Part shown: piece by piece, positions 6,875 to 8,340 of the stretch
Layout: the number at the start of each line of letters is the position of its first letter
Position numbering within the stretch: position 1 is the first letter of the stretch
Origin: an uncultured Lachnospira sp.
GTDB taxonomy: Bacteria > Bacillota > Clostridia > Lachnospirales > Lachnospiraceae
NCBI GenBank assembly: GCA_900772425.1
Contig: CAAHEK010000014.1
Location: 1 to 8,340, forward strand
Length of the DNA: 8,340 bases
Reading direction: 5' to 3'
Position numbers and translations under genes: made by a program
The notes under the pieces: generated by a model
Database searches by the model: none
What the model was told of the DNA's origin: nothing
What the model saw: only the letters and a program-made list of their open reading frames with translations

Positions 6875-7789
6875 ATGAAAAAAATGCTTTTTGTTTTTAA
6901 TCCCAATTCGGGTAAAGCACAAATTAAAAATTCATTATTAAGAATAATACAGATTTTCTCTTTGGCGGGATATGAGGTTACAGTTTATCCTACCAAAGCA
7001 CCGAAGGATGGATATAATCACATTCTTGAAAATGAAGGAAAATATGATGTAATAGCTTGTAGTGGAGGAGACGGTACTCTTAATGAAACAGTTGGGGCTA
7101 TACTTAAATATTCGGGAGATAAGCCTGCAATAGGATATATTCCAAGCGGAACAACTAATGATTTTGCTACAAGCCTTAATATACCAAAGGATATGGTTAA
7201 AGCAGCAGGATATATAGCGGACGGAGAAAGATTCAGCTGTGATATAGGAATTATGAATAATGAACGTTCGTTTAATTATGTAGCGGCATTTGGCGCATTT
7301 ACGGAAGTGTCTTATGCAACACCTCAAAATCTTAAAAATATACTTGGACATCAGGCATATGTTATTGAGGGGGTTAAAAGACTTGCAGATGTTAAGCCGT
7401 ACCGTATGAAGGTTATATGCGATGAGTTAAAGACGGAAGATGATTTTATCTATGGAATGATAAGTAATACAGAGTCTGTAGGTGGAATGAAAGGCCTTAC
7501 AGGAACAGGCGTTGACTTGCAGGATGGATTGTTTGAAGTTATGCTGATTAAGAAAATTAAGGGAGCACTTGATATACAATCTCTTGTTTCGGCATTTGTT
7601 TCACAGAATTTTGATAAATGTGATATGGTATATTCTTTTAAAACTAAAAATATACGATTTGAGAGCAAAGAGAAGGTGAGCTGGACATTGGATGGCGAAT
7701 ATGGTGGTAATCATACAGACATATGTTTCAATGTAAAAGAAAGTGCGGTTGATTTTTTGATTAAGAAAAGAAAGAAAAAAGCACAATAA
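6875..7789 (+). CDS. Diacylglycerol kinase family lipid kinase (DagK/YegS type)
   Basis: This 304-residue soluble kinase is predicted to phosphorylate diacylglycerol or a similar lipid with ATP at the inner membrane surface, returning it to phospholipid synthesis as phosphatidate. Visible motifs are NPNSGK (9-14), the nucleotide-binding GGDGTLNE (64-71), PSGTTNDFA (90-98), VGGMKGL (202-208), DLQDGLFEV (D217) and LDGE (D273, E275). In the DgkB family, the last Asp and Glu pair provides the Mg-binding network and the catalytic base. Its length matches DgkB/YegS proteins. There is no membrane segment, and the very basic C-terminus (KKRKKKAQ) could contact anionic lipids. The start is supported by GGAGG six bases upstream. 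It is probably the last gene of the RNase-kinase unit, since a strong terminator follows. The exact lipid substrate is not shown by sequence. Confidence 0.9.
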   Translation: MKKMLFVFNPNSGKAQIKNSLLRIIQIFSLAGYEVTVYPTKAPKDGYNHILENEGKYDVIACSGGDGTLNETVGAILKYSGDKPAIGYIPSGTTNDFATSLNIPKDMVKAAGYIADGERFSCDIGIMNNERSFNYVAAFGAFTEVSYATPQNLKNILGHQAYVIEGVKRLADVKPYRMKVICDELKTEDDFIYGMISNTESVGGMKGLTGTGVDLQDGLFEVMLIKKIKGALDIQSLVSAFVSQNFDKCDMVYSFKTKNIRFESKEKVSWTLDGEYGGNHTDICFNVKESAVDFLIKKRKKKAQ

Positions 7790-7819
7790 CATTAAAAATA
7801 AAAGTTTGGCTTAATAATT

Positions 7820-7873
7820 TAAAGTGATAATTTCTATCAGTACTACTGAGTGGAGATTATCACTTTATTTTTT
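7820..7873 (+). terminator. Strong intrinsic terminator after the lipid kinase gene
   Basis: TAAAGTGATAAT (7820-7831) pairs perfectly with ATTATCACTTTA (7856-7867). The pairing continues inward with G-U pairs and one bulged A (7849) to a three-base loop at 7842-7844, making about 22 pairs in total. TTTTTT follows at 7868-7873. The A-rich left flank means it could also work on the opposite strand. Confidence 0.88.
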
Positions 7874-7931
7874 ATGGAATTTTATTCATAACAGCTTTTT
7901 GGGCTGAAAAACACATGAAAATGAGAAACAA

Positions 7932-8028
7932 TTCTGACACAATTTGGACGGAGTGTGCAGATTTACAAGTGCCAAACAGTACTATTAACTTAAAAAAAGT
8001 AACTGAAAGAGAATTAATTGTGTCTGAA
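7932..8028. repeat. Spaced inverted repeat upstream of glutamate synthase
   Basis: TTCTGACACAATT (7932-7944) is the inverse complement of AATTGTGTCTGAA (8016-8028) at 12 of 13 positions, with 71 bases between the arms. The right arm ends ten bases before a TATAAT. It could be a pair of regulator half-sites or a chance match in AT-rich DNA. Confidence 0.35.
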
Positions 8029-8124
8029 CAACTCTTTTATAATAGAAAATACCATTAAATATCAGACAATATGACATAAAAAAAGCAAAAGACAAATAAT
8101 CAGACAACTCAACGCAAGAAAATG

Positions 8125-8153
8125 TTTACAATCAATAAAAAAAGAGGTATATT
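8125..8153 (+). promoter_or_regulatory. Sigma-A promoter for glutamate synthase
   Basis: TTTACA (8125-8130) and TATATT (8148-8153) each match the consensus at five of six positions and are separated by exactly 17 bases. Transcription would begin near 8160, leaving a leader of about 46 bases. An upstream TATAAT (8038-8043) with a poor -35 is a possible second promoter. Confidence 0.65.
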
Positions 8154-8205
8154 AATTTCAACATAAAATTCATATGCTACAAACTACGAAAGGAAGACAA
8201 AATCT

Positions 8206-8340
8206 ATGGAAAATCAAAACGGAACGCCTGGATTATATAGTCCGCAATTTGAACACGATAACTGTGGAATAGGAGCTATCGTAAGCATTAAAGGTATTAA
8301 GACACATCAGACTGTATCAGATGCTTTAAGCATTGTTGAA
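8206..8340 (+). CDS. gltB: Glutamate synthase large subunit, N-terminal fragment (runs off the right edge)
   Basis: The first 45 codons read into the window edge without a stop. The segment [18 protein letters not shown] is the start of the glutamine amidotransferase class-II domain of glutamate synthase. Cys20 would become the N-terminal nucleophile after removal of a 19-residue propeptide, as in known GltB proteins. There it releases ammonia from glutamine, which is channelled to 2-oxoglutarate to make glutamate. The start codon ATG has an AAAGGAAG site nine bases upstream, and a good sigma-A promoter lies just before it. The terminator at 7820-7873 separates it from the preceding gene, so it begins its own transcript. 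The rest of the enzyme (FMN and Fe-S domains) and any small subunit gene lie outside the window. Confidence 0.9.
   Translation, partial: MENQNGTPGLYSPQFEHDNCGIGAIVSIKGIKTHQTVSDALSIVE

Larger units (their letters stand above)
7874..8205 (+). other. Gene-free regulatory region upstream of glutamate synthase
   Basis: These 332 bp contain no plausible gene on either strand. They hold a 13-base inverted repeat with one mismatch (7932-7944 and 8016-8028), a TATAAT at 8038-8043, a repeat of ATCAGACAA (8060-8068 and 8099-8107), three seven-A tracts each followed by G (7992, 8078 and 8137), and the main promoter at 8125-8153. I could not find a GlnR/TnrA-type TGTNA-N7-TNACA site. Confidence 0.55.

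Noticed and set aside
6938..7351. Minus-strand open frame of 137 codons inside the lipid kinase
   Set aside because: It overlaps well-supported kinase motifs and shows no family features of its own.
7804..7977. GTTTGGC (7804-7810) and GCCAAAC (7971-7977), and CAGTACTA repeated at 7838 and 7977
   Set aside because: Seven- and eight-base matches without extension are expected by chance in this AT-rich sequence.

Overview
This is an AT-rich window from what looks like a clostridial Firmicute, most likely a Lachnospiraceae gut anaerobe. The evidence for that is the low GC content, purine-rich GGAGG-type ribosome binding sites, A/T-ending codons, and the protein families present. A cytoplasmic pectin-type acetylesterase would suit a pectin-using genus such as Lachnospira / Eubacterium eligens, but that placement is inference. 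All six genes lie on the + strand. No mobile elements, CRISPR arrays, tRNAs or rRNAs were seen.

Layout. (1) From the left edge to 1928: the 3' part of a gene for a Tet(M)-like, EF-G-family translation GTPase. Its GTPase domain lies outside the window. After EF-G domains II to V and a linker, it ends in a complete YacP/Rae1-type NYN ribonuclease domain. (2) 1929-2118: a gap with a plausible promoter and a short structured leader. (3) 2119-3549: an SGNH (GDSL) esterase of the rhamnogalacturonan-acetylesterase type, without a signal peptide and with a C-terminal beta-rich module. (4) 3591-4970: a MATE-family exporter, close behind and probably cotranscribed. (5) 4971-5243: a 273-bp AT-rich gap with several inverted repeats and an extended -10 promoter. 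(6) 5244-6845: a metallo-beta-lactamase/beta-CASP RNase of the CPSF73 type. (7) 6875-7789: a diacylglycerol-kinase-family lipid kinase 29 bp downstream, followed by a strong intrinsic terminator. (8) 7874-8205: a gene-free stretch with an inverted repeat and a good sigma-A promoter. (9) From 8206 to the right edge: the first 45 codons of glutamate synthase large subunit.

How the genes relate. There are probably four transcription units: the GTPase-NYN gene, the esterase plus MATE pair, the RNase plus lipid kinase pair, and glutamate synthase. Their functions are mostly unrelated housekeeping or carbohydrate metabolism. The most notable item is the ribosome-binding GTPase joined to a nuclease domain whose stand-alone homologue (Rae1) cuts mRNA in the ribosomal A site. 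This suggests a single polypeptide that recognises a ribosome state and cleaves the mRNA on it. A second predicted RNase is encoded about 3.3 kb downstream.
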